Below are positions 1 to 9,398 of a DNA stretch of 64,000 nucleotides, in pieces. The notes below the pieces were generated by a model. That model ran no database searches and had not been told where the DNA came from. It saw only the letters and a list, made by a program, of their open reading frames with translations. How positions within the stretch are numbered: the first letter of the stretch is position 1; every line of letters begins with the position of its first letter. The stretch covers positions 62,001 through 126,000 of the forward strand of contig JAZQKZ010000070.1 of NCBI GenBank assembly GCA_045542415.1. Direction: 5' to 3'. The stretch is from UMGS1958 sp045542415 (GTDB lineage: Bacteria; Bacillota; Clostridia; UBA1381). Made by a program: the position numbers and the translations under genes.

Positions 1-2410
1 TTGGATGATTTTCAAAAAACTCAAGTGCTTCATCAACCGTCATTTCAAGAACATCATGAATATTCTTACCCTTATACTTTACCTCAAGCGTTTCTCTGTT
101 ATATCGCTTACCCTTGCACACCTCACACGGTACATAGATGTCCGAGAGGAAGTGCATTTCAATTTTCTTTATTCCGTCGCCCGTACAAGCCTCACAGCGT
201 CCACCCTTTACATTAAAGCTGAATCTGCCGGAATTATAGCCGCGCATTTTTGCTTCATTTGTTGAAGCAAACACATCACGGATATCATTAAAGAGATTGG
301 TGTATGTCGCAGGATTTGAACGGGGTGTTCTTCCTATAGGACTCTGGTCAATATCGATTACCTTATCCAACTGTTCAACTCCTGTGATTGTCTTGTGTGC
401 TCCGGGGACCGTATGGGCACGGTTCAATTGCTTTGCAAGGCTCTTATACATAATCTCGTTTACAAGAGACGATTTACCCGAACCCGATACACCTGTCACA
501 CACGTCATTACACCCGTGGGGAACTTTACATTGATGTTTTTAAGGTTGTTTTCTTTTGCTCCCTTAACAGTTATCCATCCTGTCGGCTTTCTCCGCTCCG
601 ACGGAACCTCTATTGTGCATTTACCGCTTAAATACTGACCTGTTATTGATTTTTCACATGACTTGATTTCATCAATACTTCCCTGCACCACAAGCTCACC
701 GCCGTTTATACCGGCACCGGGACCGATATCTATTATATGGTCAGCTGCATACATGGTATCAACATCATGTTCAACCACAATTACAGTATTTCCCAAATCA
801 CGCAGGCGTTTGAGGGTCGCTATCAGCCTGTCGTTATCACGCTGATGCAATCCGATTGACGGCTCATCAAGTATATACATTACGCCCATAAGCCCTGAAC
901 CAATCTGTGTTGCAAGACGTATTCTCTGTGCTTCACCGCCTGATAGTGTACCCGACGAACGTGAAAGTGTAAGATAATCAAGACCTACATCAAGTAAAAA
1001 CTTTAGTCTTGCCTTGATTTCTTTTATAATCTGTTCAGCAATTATCTGCTGATGCTCGCTAAGCTCAAGCTTATCTATAAATTCAAGCTCAGCTCTTACA
1101 GACATACATGTGAATTCGTATATATTTTTTCCGCCTACGGTTACTGCAAGCACCTCATCGCTCAGCCTTTTACCGTTGCAGCGGCGGCACGGCACAAAGT
1201 TTATATACCGTTCCAAATCACGCTTTATAAATGATGAGGTTGTTTCATGATAACGACGTTCAAGATTATTTGCAACCCCCTCAAAAACAACCTTTTGCTT
1301 TACCGAACCCATAGGTCTCTTGTATTCAACCTCTATTTTTTCCCTGCCGCTTCCGAAGAGAACAACATTCTTCACTTCATCACTAAGCTCACGCCAGGGC
1401 GTGTTAATATCAAAGCCATAATGCCTTGCAATTGAAGTGTAATACATATGTGCCATACTGTCCGGAAATTCAGGACCTGCCCATCCGGTACAGTGAACTG
1501 CACCCTCTATCAGGCTTATATCCTCATTTACAACCAACAAGCTCGGGTCAATTTTTGACAACTCTCCGATTCCGTCGCAATCCGGACATGCTCCGTATGG
1601 ATTATTAAAAGAAAACATTCTCGGACTCGGCTCCTGCAAGCTTATACCGCACTCATCACATGCAAAGTTTCTGTTGAATGAAATAGTCTCTCCGCCTATT
1701 ATTTCAACAGCCGCAACATCTCCCGTAAGTCCGAATGCTGTTTCCAGAGAATCGGACAGACGCTTTGCTACTCCGTCTCTGATAATAAGTCTGTCAACTA
1801 TAATTTCAATTGTATGCTTAAATGTTTTCCCAAGCGGCGGCACATCAGTAAGGTCATATTGTTCACCGTTGATCTTTACCCTTACAAATCCGTTCTTCTT
1901 TGCCGAATCAAATACTTTCTTGTGTTCACCTTTTTTACCACGCACCACCGGAGCAAGAACCTGTATCCTTGTTCCCTCTTCAAGCTCAAGTACCTTATCC
2001 ACTACCTGGTCAATGCTCTGCTTTTTAACTTCCCTGCCGCATTTTGGACAATGCGGAATACCTACCCTTGCATATAGCAGACGCAGATAGTCATAAATTT
2101 CTGTAACTGTTCCTACTGTTGAACGAGGATTTTTGGATGTAGTTTTCTGGTCGATACTGATTGCAGGCGAAAGCCCCTCTATATAATCCACATCCGGCTT
2201 ATCCATCTGCCCCAAAAACATCCTCGCATATGATGACAACGATTCCACATATCGACGCTGTCCCTCTGCATATATCGTATCAAATGCAAGCGATGACTTT
2301 CCCGACCCTGAGAGTCCTGTCATAACAACAAGCTTTTCTCTGGGTATTTCAAGCGAAATATTTTTCAGGTTATGAACTCTTGCACCTTGTATTTTTATAT
2401 TTTTCTCCAT
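1..2410 (-). CDS. uvrA: UvrA, excinuclease ABC subunit A (C-terminus beyond window)
   Basis: ATPase that scans DNA for bulky lesions and loads UvrB in nucleotide excision repair; cytoplasmic. About 803 residues are present and the frame is still open at base 1, so roughly the last 140 residues of a usual ~940-residue UvrA lie outside. The first Walker A, GLSGSGKSSL, is at residues 32-41. A CPKC..C zinc site, the ABC signature (TLSGGEAQRIRLA), the Walker B/DEPSIGLH block and a second Walker A (GVSGSGKSSL) follow, then the CEAC..CEVC zinc module near the cut end. The ATG at 2410 starts MEKNIKIQGARVHNLKNI, the usual UvrA N-terminus, preceded by an AGGAGA-type site. It is the last of three same-strand genes with uvrB and a 126-codon gene. 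Confidence 0.97.
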   Translation of the reverse strand, partial: MEKNIKIQGARVHNLKNISLEIPREKLVVMTGLSGSGKSSLAFDTIYAEGQRRYVESLSSYARMFLGQMDKPDVDYIEGLSPAISIDQKTTSKNPRSTVGTVTEIYDYLRLLYARVGIPHCPKCGREVKKQSIDQVVDKVLELEEGTRIQVLAPVVRGKKGEHKKVFDSAKKNGFVRVKINGEQYDLTDVPPLGKTFKHTIEIIVDRLIIRDGVAKRLSDSLETAFGLTGDVAAVEIIGGETISFNRNFACDECGISLQEPSPRMFSFNNPYGACPDCDGIGELSKIDPSLLVVNEDISLIEGAVHCTGWAGPEFPDSMAHMYYTSIARHYGFDINTPWRELSDEVKNVVLFGSGREKIEVEYKRPMGSVKQKVVFEGVANNLERRYHETTSSFIKRDLERYINFVPCRRCNGKRLSDEVLAVTVGGKNIYEFTCMSVRAELEFIDKLELSEHQQIIAEQIIKEIKARLKFLLDVGLDYLTLSRSSGTLSGGEAQRIRLATQIGSGLMGVMYILDEPSIGLHQRDNDRLIATLKRLRDLGNTVIVVEHDVDTMYAADHIIDIGPGAGINGGELVVQGSIDEIKSCEKSITGQYLSGKCTIEVPSERRKPTGWITVKGAKENNLKNINVKFPTGVMTCVTGVSGSGKSSLVNEIMYKSLAKQLNRAHTVPGAHKTITGVEQLDKVIDIDQSPIGRTPRSNPATYTNLFNDIRDVFASTNEAKMRGYNSGRFSFNVKGGRCEACTGDGIKKIEMHFLSDIYVPCEVCKGKRYNRETLEVKYKGKNIHDVLEMTVDEALEFFENHP

Positions 2411-2418
2411 TTTATCTC

Positions 2419-2799
2419 CTATTGCAAATATACTGTTCCCGAATTATCATATCTTTTAAGCAACTCTGATTTCTCTATTGCTGCACGTCTGAAATCCTCT
2501 GCCATAGACATTTCAAATACCTTTTCAAATACAGGACTTGCTGTATATATCAATTCTCCGTCTTTTATTATATCCATTCTGTCTGACTCACAGTATTCTC
2601 TAATATCTATAACCATTGCATTTTTGTCAAGCAAATTACTCAATGCATACTCCGCTTCTGCCACTACTTCAAAAGTAATATTGGTATCGCAAAAACATAC
2701 AAATTCATATCTGTAGCTGTCCTCAATAAGATATATTACAGGCGTAAGGATATTATCGTTTATTATATCAACAGCTTTACGTTTCAACTCTATATCCAT
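2419..2799 (-). CDS. Hypothetical protein between uvrB and uvrA, possibly a degenerate nucleotidyltransferase-like fold
   Basis: A 126-residue soluble protein with no signal peptide. I do not recognise it with confidence. The second half (LSNLLDKNAMVIDIREYCES, then IIKDGELIYTASPVF) resembles the second half of MNT-type minimal nucleotidyltransferase domains, where a VDLVDLR-like strand is followed by an ILKEGKLIYE-like strand. The N-terminal GSxAxG/DxD catalytic motif of that family is not visible, so if related it is probably inactive. It lies 13 bp after uvrB and 8 bp before uvrA, so it is almost certainly co-transcribed with the repair genes. That placement suggests, but does not show, a link to DNA repair. 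Confidence 0.8.
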   Translation of the reverse strand: MDIELKRKAVDIINDNILTPVIYLIEDSYRYEFVCFCDTNITFEVVAEAEYALSNLLDKNAMVIDIREYCESDRMDIIKDGELIYTASPVFEKVFEMSMAEDFRRAAIEKSELLKRYDNSGTVYLQ

Positions 2800-2812
2800 T
2801 CTGACCTCCGAA

Positions 2813-4774
2813 TTATTTATTCATTTCCTTTTCCAATTCCTTTATTCTGTCACGAAGTTCTGCTGCACGCTCAAATTCTAATTCCTCAGCCGCCGCAAGC
2901 ATCTCAACCTGTAAGCCTGCAATCATTCTCTTATAGTCAGCATATGTGAACTCCGGCTTTTCGGTATCATCCACAGCTTTCATTGACTCGATAACATCAC
3001 GGATATCCTTGTGTACAGTCTGTGGCACAATTCCATTTTCCTCGTTATACTGCTTCTGAATTTTACGCCTGCGTTCCGTTTCGTCAATTGCCTTCTTCAT
3101 TGAGCGTGTCACCGTATCTGCGTACAGTATTACCTTACCCTCACTGTTTCTTGCGGCACGGCCAATGGTCTGTATAAGCGACATCTCGCTTCTTAAGAAG
3201 CCCTCTTTATCTGCATCAAGAATTGCAACCAAAGCAACCTCCGGAATATCAAGTCCCTCTCTTAAAAGATTTATTCCTACAAGTACATCATACTTGCCCA
3301 TTCTGAGGTCTTTGATAATTTCTGTACGTTCGATTGTTGTAATATCCGAGTGCATATACGTCACGCTTACTCCGGCACTTCTCAGATACTCCGTCAGATC
3401 CTCTGCCATTTTCTTTGTAAGAGTTGTTACAAGCGTTCTGAATCCATTTTCGGTTCTGACATTTATTTCATTAAGCAAATCATCTATCTGATGCTCAGTG
3501 GGACGGATAAATATTTCCGGATCCAGAAGTCCTGTCGGACGAATAACCTGTTCTGCAATTACAGTTGCATGCTCCGCCTCATACACTGACGGAGTTGCTG
3601 AAGTAAAAATAACCTGATTTAAACGTTTTTCAAACTCATCAAACTTCAACGGTCGATTATCTGCTGCACTCGGTAAGCGAAAACCGTATTTAATCAGCGT
3701 TTCTTTTCTTGCCCGGTCTCCGTTATACATGCCCCTTACCTGAGGTATTGTTACATGTGATTCGTCGATTATCATAAGATAATCCTCCGGCATATAATCA
3801 AGTAATGTAAAGGGGGCACTTCCCTGCTCTCTGCCGCTTATATGACGCGAGTAATTTTCAATTCCCTGACAAAAACCAATCTCCTGCATCATCTCGAGAT
3901 CATAGCGTGTACGCTGTTCAATCCTCTGTGCTTCAATAAGCATATCACGTTCCTTGAAATACTGAATCTGTGATTCCATTTCAAGCTCTATACCTGCTAA
4001 TGCCGCAAGCATTTTATCATTAGTTGTAACATAATGCGATGCCGGTGTAATAACAGCATGCTGACGTGTTCCTATAATTTCGCCCGTTACAACATTAACC
4101 TCACAAATACGGTCAATCTCATCGCCAAAAAATTCAACTCTGATTGCATTTTCACCGTTATTGGACGGAAAAATCTCAACCACATCGCCACGCACCCTGA
4201 ACTTATTACGAACAAAGTTTATATCATTACGCTCATATTGCATTGCAACAAGCTTTTCTAAAATTTCATCACGTTCCTTGAGCATACCGACACGCAGGCT
4301 CAGCATAAGATTTTTATAGTCTTCCGGATCACCCAATCCGTATATACAAGAAACAGATGAGACTATAATAACATCTCTGCGTTCAAGCAAGGCAAAGGTT
4401 GCACTGTGACGAAGCTTATCCAGCTCCTCATTTGTCATTGAATTTTTTTCTATGAATGTATCCGTCTGCGGAATATACGCTTCAGGCTGATAATAATCAT
4501 AATAACTGACAAAAAATTCTACACAGTTATTCGGAAAAAATTCCTTGAACTCACTGCACAGCTGTGCAGCAAGAGTTTTATTATGCGCAAGTACAATTGT
4601 CGGTCTATTGACCTGAGCAATAATATTTGCCATTGTAAATGTCTTTCCTGAGCCTGTAACACCAAGAAGAGTCTGAAATTTTTCTCCGTTGTTCAATCCG
4701 TTAACAAGAGTTGCAATTGCCTGCGGCTGGTCACCTGACGGAGTATATTCCGAAATCAATTCAAACTTATTCAT
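2813..4774 (-). CDS. uvrB: UvrB, excinuclease ABC subunit B
   Basis: DNA helicase-like damage-verification subunit of nucleotide excision repair; it receives DNA from UvrA and recruits UvrC. At 653 residues it has the family's usual length. Walker A (GVTGSGKT) is at residues 38-45, the beta-hairpin region YYDYYQPEAYIPQTDTFIEK follows near 95, IIDESH (motif II) lies near 340, and helicase motifs QTIGRAARN are near 540. The C-terminal UVR motif (LAAAEELEFERAAELRDRIK) that contacts UvrC is complete. It is the first gene of the uvrB-126 codons-uvrA unit, with a GGGGAG site before the ATG and a TTGCAA-17-TATACT promoter upstream. I saw no LexA-type palindrome in the leader. Confidence 0.98.
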   Translation of the reverse strand: MNKFELISEYTPSGDQPQAIATLVNGLNNGEKFQTLLGVTGSGKTFTMANIIAQVNRPTIVLAHNKTLAAQLCSEFKEFFPNNCVEFFVSYYDYYQPEAYIPQTDTFIEKNSMTNEELDKLRHSATFALLERRDVIIVSSVSCIYGLGDPEDYKNLMLSLRVGMLKERDEILEKLVAMQYERNDINFVRNKFRVRGDVVEIFPSNNGENAIRVEFFGDEIDRICEVNVVTGEIIGTRQHAVITPASHYVTTNDKMLAALAGIELEMESQIQYFKERDMLIEAQRIEQRTRYDLEMMQEIGFCQGIENYSRHISGREQGSAPFTLLDYMPEDYLMIIDESHVTIPQVRGMYNGDRARKETLIKYGFRLPSAADNRPLKFDEFEKRLNQVIFTSATPSVYEAEHATVIAEQVIRPTGLLDPEIFIRPTEHQIDDLLNEINVRTENGFRTLVTTLTKKMAEDLTEYLRSAGVSVTYMHSDITTIERTEIIKDLRMGKYDVLVGINLLREGLDIPEVALVAILDADKEGFLRSEMSLIQTIGRAARNSEGKVILYADTVTRSMKKAIDETERRRKIQKQYNEENGIVPQTVHKDIRDVIESMKAVDDTEKPEFTYADYKRMIAGLQVEMLAAAEELEFERAAELRDRIKELEKEMNK

Positions 4775-4806
4775 GTCGCTCCCCTTTCCGTGTATATCCT
4801 CTTATT

Positions 4807-4835
4807 AGTATAACATAAAACATCTTTTATTGCAA
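4807..4835 (-). promoter_or_regulatory. Promoter of the uvrB-uvrA unit
   Basis: On the minus strand, TTGCAA (4830-4835) and TATACT (4807-4812) are 17 bp apart, about 30 bp upstream of the uvrB start. The geometry fits a vegetative sigma-A promoter. No second regulatory palindrome is obvious. Confidence 0.6.
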
Positions 4836-4878
4836 TAGCTTTGCAAACATTTTTTCGGTTTTTGTTACCAGAAAAGAC

Positions 4879-4911
4879 AAATCCTCCGACATATACACCG
4901 TCAGAGGATTT
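4879..4911 (-). terminator. Intrinsic terminator after the P-loop/Asp23-like gene
   Basis: Inverted repeat AAATCCTC(c)GAC / GTC(a)GAGGATTT, followed on the minus strand by a short, weak U-rich tail (GTCTTTTC). It starts 3 bp after the stop codon of the upstream gene and separates it from the uvrB promoter. Confidence 0.65.
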
Positions 4912-4914
4912 GCT

Positions 4915-5730
4915 TTATTTTTTCAGATTCTTAACCAATACATGCACACGTCTAACATTTACAGAGGTATATTTTTCAATGTTACTTTTTATTGTTCTTT
5001 GCACCGAACGGCATACATCATGTATATTAACTCCGTATTCAAGAATTACCGTCGAATCTATATGCACACCGTGTTCTGTTTTACGCAGATTAATATTCTG
5101 CACCTTGATAACGCCCGAAATATTTTCTGCCTCATAAATAGCCATGTCAACAATTACATTGTCTGAAATTGTATATCCGCCCAAATAGCTGTATGTGGGT
5201 CTGACAATTGATTTCTCATTTTCAATCATATCGCCACTGTTGTCAAGATTTTTTTGGAGGTGACGCAGCGGATGCAGGAAAAAACCCGAAAAATCCTGCT
5301 TAATTTCAAGGGTTGGAACAGGGATGACATGCTTTCCCTGTTTCATTCGCATATCATACGCAAGCTTCATTTCCTCAGGTGTTGCAATTTCAGTTATATA
5401 GACCGTTTTCTCTATGGGTCCTACACCTATATTCTTTGCTATTTTTTCAACCATTCCGTCAGAAGTGCCGAGAATCATAAGGCATTGAATTTTATTATCC
5501 TTCAACGCTTTCTTCATTTCAATACACTGCCACTGCTTCATGAAAAGTGCATGCTTTACAGAGGCAATCTTAGTCGGCTGACGCTTTGCTGATGTACCTG
5601 CTAAAAGACGCCCGTTTGATATGAGCAAACCATCATCAATAATTGCATCTGCTCCATACTGTTTTGAAACTATGACTGAACGGTAGCTCTTTCCCGTACC
5701 GCTTGGCCCTACAAATGCTATTACTCTCAT
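4915..5730 (-). CDS. P-loop NTPase with C-terminal Asp23/Gls24-like domain
   Basis: A 271-residue cytoplasmic protein with two parts. Residues 1-150 form a small P-loop NTPase with Walker A GPSGTGKS at residues 8-15. Residues ~165-268 look like an Asp23/Gls24 (DUF322) domain: ISDNVIVDMAIYEAENISGV, then the conserved VILEYGVNIHDVCRSVQRTI, and finally a TSVNVRRVHVLV strand. Asp23-like proteins are usually ~120-residue envelope-stress proteins, so the fusion is notable. The start ATG overlaps the rex stop (ATGA, 4 bp), so the two are translationally coupled and under the Rex operator. Function unknown; the coupling hints at a redox- or NADH-linked role, which is inference. Confidence 0.85.
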   Translation of the reverse strand: MRVIAFVGPSGTGKSYRSVIVSKQYGADAIIDDGLLISNGRLLAGTSAKRQPTKIASVKHALFMKQWQCIEMKKALKDNKIQCLMILGTSDGMVEKIAKNIGVGPIEKTVYITEIATPEEMKLAYDMRMKQGKHVIPVPTLEIKQDFSGFFLHPLRHLQKNLDNSGDMIENEKSIVRPTYSYLGGYTISDNVIVDMAIYEAENISGVIKVQNINLRKTEHGVHIDSTVILEYGVNIHDVCRSVQRTIKSNIEKYTSVNVRRVHVLVKNLKK

Positions 5731-6368
5731 CTGTCTCTGTCCTTCTTTATCTCATATGAAAGAAACATCAGCGGATCCGATAAATGTACATTAGATACCG
5801 CTATATCTTTAGGTAAATTAAGCTCTGCATAGGAGAAATTCAACAGACCCTTAACTCCCGACGCTGCCAGCCTTTCTGCAATCTCCTGCACCGCTGCTTT
5901 GGGCAGGGTGAGAATTGCAATATCTACTCTGTTTTGTTCTATAAATCTCTCCAGATCATCAGTTGAATCAACCTTAACTCCGTTAATTGACGATCCGACA
6001 ATTCTTCTGTCATTATCAAATATTCCTATGAGCTTAAAGCCTCTTTTTTCAAAAGTACTGTGATTAGCCAATGCTCTGCCGAGATTTCCGGCACCGACTA
6101 TTATCAGCGTATCTCCGTCATTTAAACCAAGAATATCACCAATTTCCTTATGAAGCGATTCTACATTATAGCCATATCCTTGTTGTCCGAAGCCTCCGAA
6201 ATAATTAAAATCCTGGCGAATCTGTGACGCTGTCACATTCATTTTCTGACTTAATGCACTCGAAGATATTCTTGTAACCCCCTGCTTCATCAGTTCACCA
6301 AGATATCTGTAGTATCTCGGCAGTCGCTTTATAACAACCGAAGGTACTTTTTTATTATTCTCTTTCAT
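5727..6368 (-). CDS. rex: Rex, redox-sensing transcriptional repressor
   Basis: Repressor that reads the NADH/NAD+ ratio and blocks fermentation and respiration genes when NADH is low. It has 213 residues, the normal length. The N-terminal winged helix contains RLPRYYRYLGELMKQGVTRI and the recognition-helix region ASQIRQDFNYFGGFGQQGYG. The Rossmann fold has GAGNLGRAL near residue 98 and a conserved GIFDNDRRIVG. The domain-swapping C-terminal helix is present. It is the first gene of a two-gene unit, and a matching Rex box lies between its promoter and start codon, so autoregulation is likely. Confidence 0.97.
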   Translation of the reverse strand: MKENNKKVPSVVIKRLPRYYRYLGELMKQGVTRISSSALSQKMNVTASQIRQDFNYFGGFGQQGYGYNVESLHKEIGDILGLNDGDTLIIVGAGNLGRALANHSTFEKRGFKLIGIFDNDRRIVGSSINGVKVDSTDDLERFIEQNRVDIAILTLPKAAVQEIAERLAASGVKGLLNFSYAELNLPKDIAVSNVHLSDPLMFLSYEIKKDRDR

Positions 6369-6381
6369 TTTCTTTTCCTCT

Positions 6382-6439
6382 CTGTTATTTTAATAACAAT
6401 TCTTAATTTTATTATAACACATATTCATATTTTTGTCAA
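6382..6439 (-). promoter_or_regulatory. rex promoter with Rex operator
   Basis: On the minus strand, TTGACA (6434-6439) and TATAAT (6411-6416) are 17 bp apart. Just downstream, the inverted repeat TTGTTATTAAAATAACAG (6382-6399) closely matches the clostridial Rex box TTGTTAANNNNTTAACAA. Its position at about +5 to +22 would block transcription, consistent with negative autoregulation. Confidence 0.8.
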
Positions 6440-6479
6440 TCTTTTATAGACTCCTGTTCAAATTTTGTGCAACAAAAAA

Positions 6480-6503
6480 CTAACGGCATATATATGCCGT
6501 TAG
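6480..6503 (-). terminator. Terminator of the PL11 lyase gene
   Basis: Perfect inverted repeat with stems CTAACGGCA / TGCCGTTAG, followed on the minus strand by a run of T (TTTTTTG), 10 bp beyond the stop codon of the lyase gene. Confidence 0.85.
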
Positions 6504-6512
6504 TCCGAAATA

Positions 6513-9377
6513 TTAATCAACTTCAATTAAAGCGATTTCAGAAACCTCCATACCTGCATCGTCAAGACATGTAAATCTCATAATTCCCACATACTTGGTA
6601 ATACCGATAATATATTCAAGCTTCTCATTCGCATTTCCTACAAAACAGAAGCTCTCGTTAAGAACTGTCCAGTCCTTACCGTTGCCCGAACACTCAATTT
6701 TCACATTGTGCGGCTTGTCATCAGCAAACGCAAACCCTGCTCTTGTAAGACTGCCGCCTCTGCCTGTATCCAATGTGATTGACTGATCCTTTTCGCACTT
6801 CCATGTAGTTGTGAAATCATTATCTGCTACGTTTGATGCCGTTTCTTCATTAACAGTAGCTGTCACTGTCGGAGTCTGGGCACGCTTATTCCATGTGTTG
6901 TACTCCTTAGCCTCCTCCGGCTTTGCAACTTCAATCACAGCCTTAACAGCTTCTGCATCTGCAATCTCTGCATTTATATCAGCAACTACAACAACACCGT
7001 TACTGTATCCTACCCGCCTACCAAAGCCTTCTGCAATTGCTCTTATCGGAACTAAGGTTGTGTCATTCTTGATTGTCGGAACTGTATCCATTTCCTTAGC
7101 TTCGCCGTTTACAGTATATGCAGTCTGTCCAACTGTCATGTTGATTACATTCTTGCCGCTTGTGATTGTAATATCGCTTGTATCAGCCTCATAGCCGACT
7201 GTACATCCCAATGATTCTGCAATAAATCTTAACGGAACCATTGTTCTGTCGTTCTCATTGATGTACGGAACAACATACGGAATCTTTGACATCTTTCCGT
7301 TTACTCTTGCGTTTTCACTGCCGATTACAAACTCAATTTTCTGCTGTGTTGCAAGTGACTCAATCGACCATGACTTCTTTGCCAGGTCCGGATTTCTTAC
7401 CTCTGCACCATTTTCTACTGTGTAAATCTGCGGTACCGGAATCTCCGTTGTGTCAAAGCCTAAGTAATAGCCTGTATGCGTCGGCTGGTTATAACATACC
7501 TGCTGTGTTGCCACCTGATTTCTGTACAACGGATCATGCATAAGAGCAGGTATTCTGTAAATTGTCGGTGCTGTTGTCATGAAAATTCTTAATGCACTAC
7601 CATCCTCTGTAGGATAGATTGTTTCCTCTCTCCAGTCGCCGAAAATATCTGCTGTCAATGACGGATTTGCCTTACCTGAGTTAACTGATGTACAATCTTC
7701 TGCCACAAATGTTACCTTTGCAGCCATTGCCTGCGGATTATATTTACTTATTCTGTTCTCATCCTGTAATTCTCTGCCGAGATCGCCGTCCCACCAGATT
7801 GCGAAGTTTGTCGGTAATGAATATGACGTTGATAAAACAGTACCGTCTGCTGCTACGAGCTTCTGAGCAAGTGACCACACCTCTGCCCCCGGATATGCCG
7901 GGTCAATGTCAGCCGCACAGCCTCTGCCGTTATCTAATTCAACATGCTCTCCAAATAATATATCACCGGTTCGCGCATCGCGCATTTCAAAAGTATATTT
8001 ATCACCTTTCCATTCGTGTACCGAATAAGTTTCAAGACCCGGATGCGACGGAATCAAGTCACCCGTGTGCTGTGCATCGCCATGACCCATTTCTGTAGCG
8101 TACATCGGTGTACCGTCGTTGTCAACCACAAGTGCACCATAGATAATTTCATCCAAACCATCATAATCAACGTCAGCTGATGACATTGAATGGTTACCCT
8201 TGCCCTTGTACCAGTTATCATATTCCTTTGTATCAAAAATCCAATCCTTGACAATCTTCTTGTCCTCAATGTGATATGAGGCTATAACCGTTCTTCCACC
8301 AAGAGGTCCTTCTGAGCCTGTGTAGTATCCTCTTGCCAACTGGAATGATGTATGTACCCCGTCAACACAAGCAATACCGCCTAAATAACGCTCTGAACGG
8401 TTGCCCCAACTGTCACCCCAATCCGTAAGGTCATAGCCCTCACCAAATGTCTGGGGATCATATGGAACTGTATCCATCACCGTACCGTCAGTACCGTTAA
8501 ATACTGTTAAATACAGTGGTCCCTGAAGATTCTTACCGTTGTTCAATACTGCCCAATCAGCTTCTGCGTCACCTATAACAGTGCCGTCACCTGCGATTGT
8601 ACCGTCTGCTGTACGGCAAGCCATTTCTGCCTTACCGTCATTATCAAAGTCATATACCATGAACTGGGTATCATGCGGACCTGAGCGAATATTCGGACCC
8701 ATATTTAATCTCCACATCAAAGTTCCGTCAAGCTCATATGCATCAATTACACAATCGCCTGTGTATCCGCCCTTTGATGCGTCTCTTACATATCTCGGAT
8801 CCCACTTCAAAACAATTTCATATTCTTTATCACCATCAAGGTCTGCAACACTACATTCACACGGTTTATACGGGAGGTTCATCTCAACCTCATTTTCGCC
8901 GTCCATAGCCATTTTCGATTCTGCCGGTGCCTGAAGCGGAATTTCAATATATGGCACATCTAAAACTGTGAACTCCTTGCTCTTCTCTTCTTCAGTCCCG
9001 CTCACAACAGCACTTACCGAGTACTTTGCTCCTGCAACATACGAATTATCTACATAGTTTGTCGCATTCAACGGCTCTGCATTGAGCTTTATGCCGTCTT
9101 TATATACGTTGTACATTACCGATGCACTCTCTGTTCCGAGCCATCTCCATGACACAAGAACATCTGATCCGGTTTTTACAGCTACAACACCACGGTCAAG
9201 ACTTTCCATCTGTCTTTGTATATCCGGTCTGTTATCTATAAGCTTCTGAGTTTCCGCTGATGAGTCAGTATAGTCTCCCAGCTTTATACTGTCACCTACT
9301 ACTGACGCATTTGCACCTACTACACTTGTAAGCATCATAGCTGATAAAAGTGACGCTAAAATTCTTTTTGATTTCAT
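6513..9377 (-). CDS. Secreted rhamnogalacturonan lyase (PL11) with CuAO-N-like and F5/8-type modules
   Basis: Predicted rhamnogalacturonan endolyase (YesW/YesX type) that cleaves the Rha-GalA backbone of pectin by beta-elimination outside the cell. It has 954 residues with a signal peptide (MKSKRILASLLSAMMLTSVVGANA). The PL11 propeller spans about residues 50-670, opening with the typical MESLDRGVVAVKTGSDVLVSWRWLG and holding calcium-site-like DxDxDG strands (DLDGDKEYE, DFDNDGKAE). Residues ~680-795 form a two-repeat copper-amine-oxidase-N-like domain (VPLRFIAESLG, VPIRAIAEGFG). The C-terminal ~120 residues resemble an F5/8 type C (discoidin) carbohydrate-binding domain. It is the last gene of the minus-strand transport locus but sits behind a terminator, so its expression probably relies on read-through or its own promoter. 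Confidence 0.92.
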   Translation of the reverse strand: MKSKRILASLLSAMMLTSVVGANASVVGDSIKLGDYTDSSAETQKLIDNRPDIQRQMESLDRGVVAVKTGSDVLVSWRWLGTESASVMYNVYKDGIKLNAEPLNATNYVDNSYVAGAKYSVSAVVSGTEEEKSKEFTVLDVPYIEIPLQAPAESKMAMDGENEVEMNLPYKPCECSVADLDGDKEYEIVLKWDPRYVRDASKGGYTGDCVIDAYELDGTLMWRLNMGPNIRSGPHDTQFMVYDFDNDGKAEMACRTADGTIAGDGTVIGDAEADWAVLNNGKNLQGPLYLTVFNGTDGTVMDTVPYDPQTFGEGYDLTDWGDSWGNRSERYLGGIACVDGVHTSFQLARGYYTGSEGPLGGRTVIASYHIEDKKIVKDWIFDTKEYDNWYKGKGNHSMSSADVDYDGLDEIIYGALVVDNDGTPMYATEMGHGDAQHTGDLIPSHPGLETYSVHEWKGDKYTFEMRDARTGDILFGEHVELDNGRGCAADIDPAYPGAEVWSLAQKLVAADGTVLSTSYSLPTNFAIWWDGDLGRELQDENRISKYNPQAMAAKVTFVAEDCTSVNSGKANPSLTADIFGDWREETIYPTEDGSALRIFMTTAPTIYRIPALMHDPLYRNQVATQQVCYNQPTHTGYYLGFDTTEIPVPQIYTVENGAEVRNPDLAKKSWSIESLATQQKIEFVIGSENARVNGKMSKIPYVVPYINENDRTMVPLRFIAESLGCTVGYEADTSDITITSGKNVINMTVGQTAYTVNGEAKEMDTVPTIKNDTTLVPIRAIAEGFGRRVGYSNGVVVVADINAEIADAEAVKAVIEVAKPEEAKEYNTWNKRAQTPTVTATVNEETASNVADNDFTTTWKCEKDQSITLDTGRGGSLTRAGFAFADDKPHNVKIECSGNGKDWTVLNESFCFVGNANEKLEYIIGITKYVGIMRFTCLDDAGMEVSEIALIEVD

Positions 9378-9398
9378 ATTATTTCTCCCGCTTTAATT

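Noticed and set aside
4775..4850. SOS (LexA) box upstream of uvrB
   Set aside because: No CGAAC..GTTYG-like palindrome was found; only a sigma-A-type promoter is visible.
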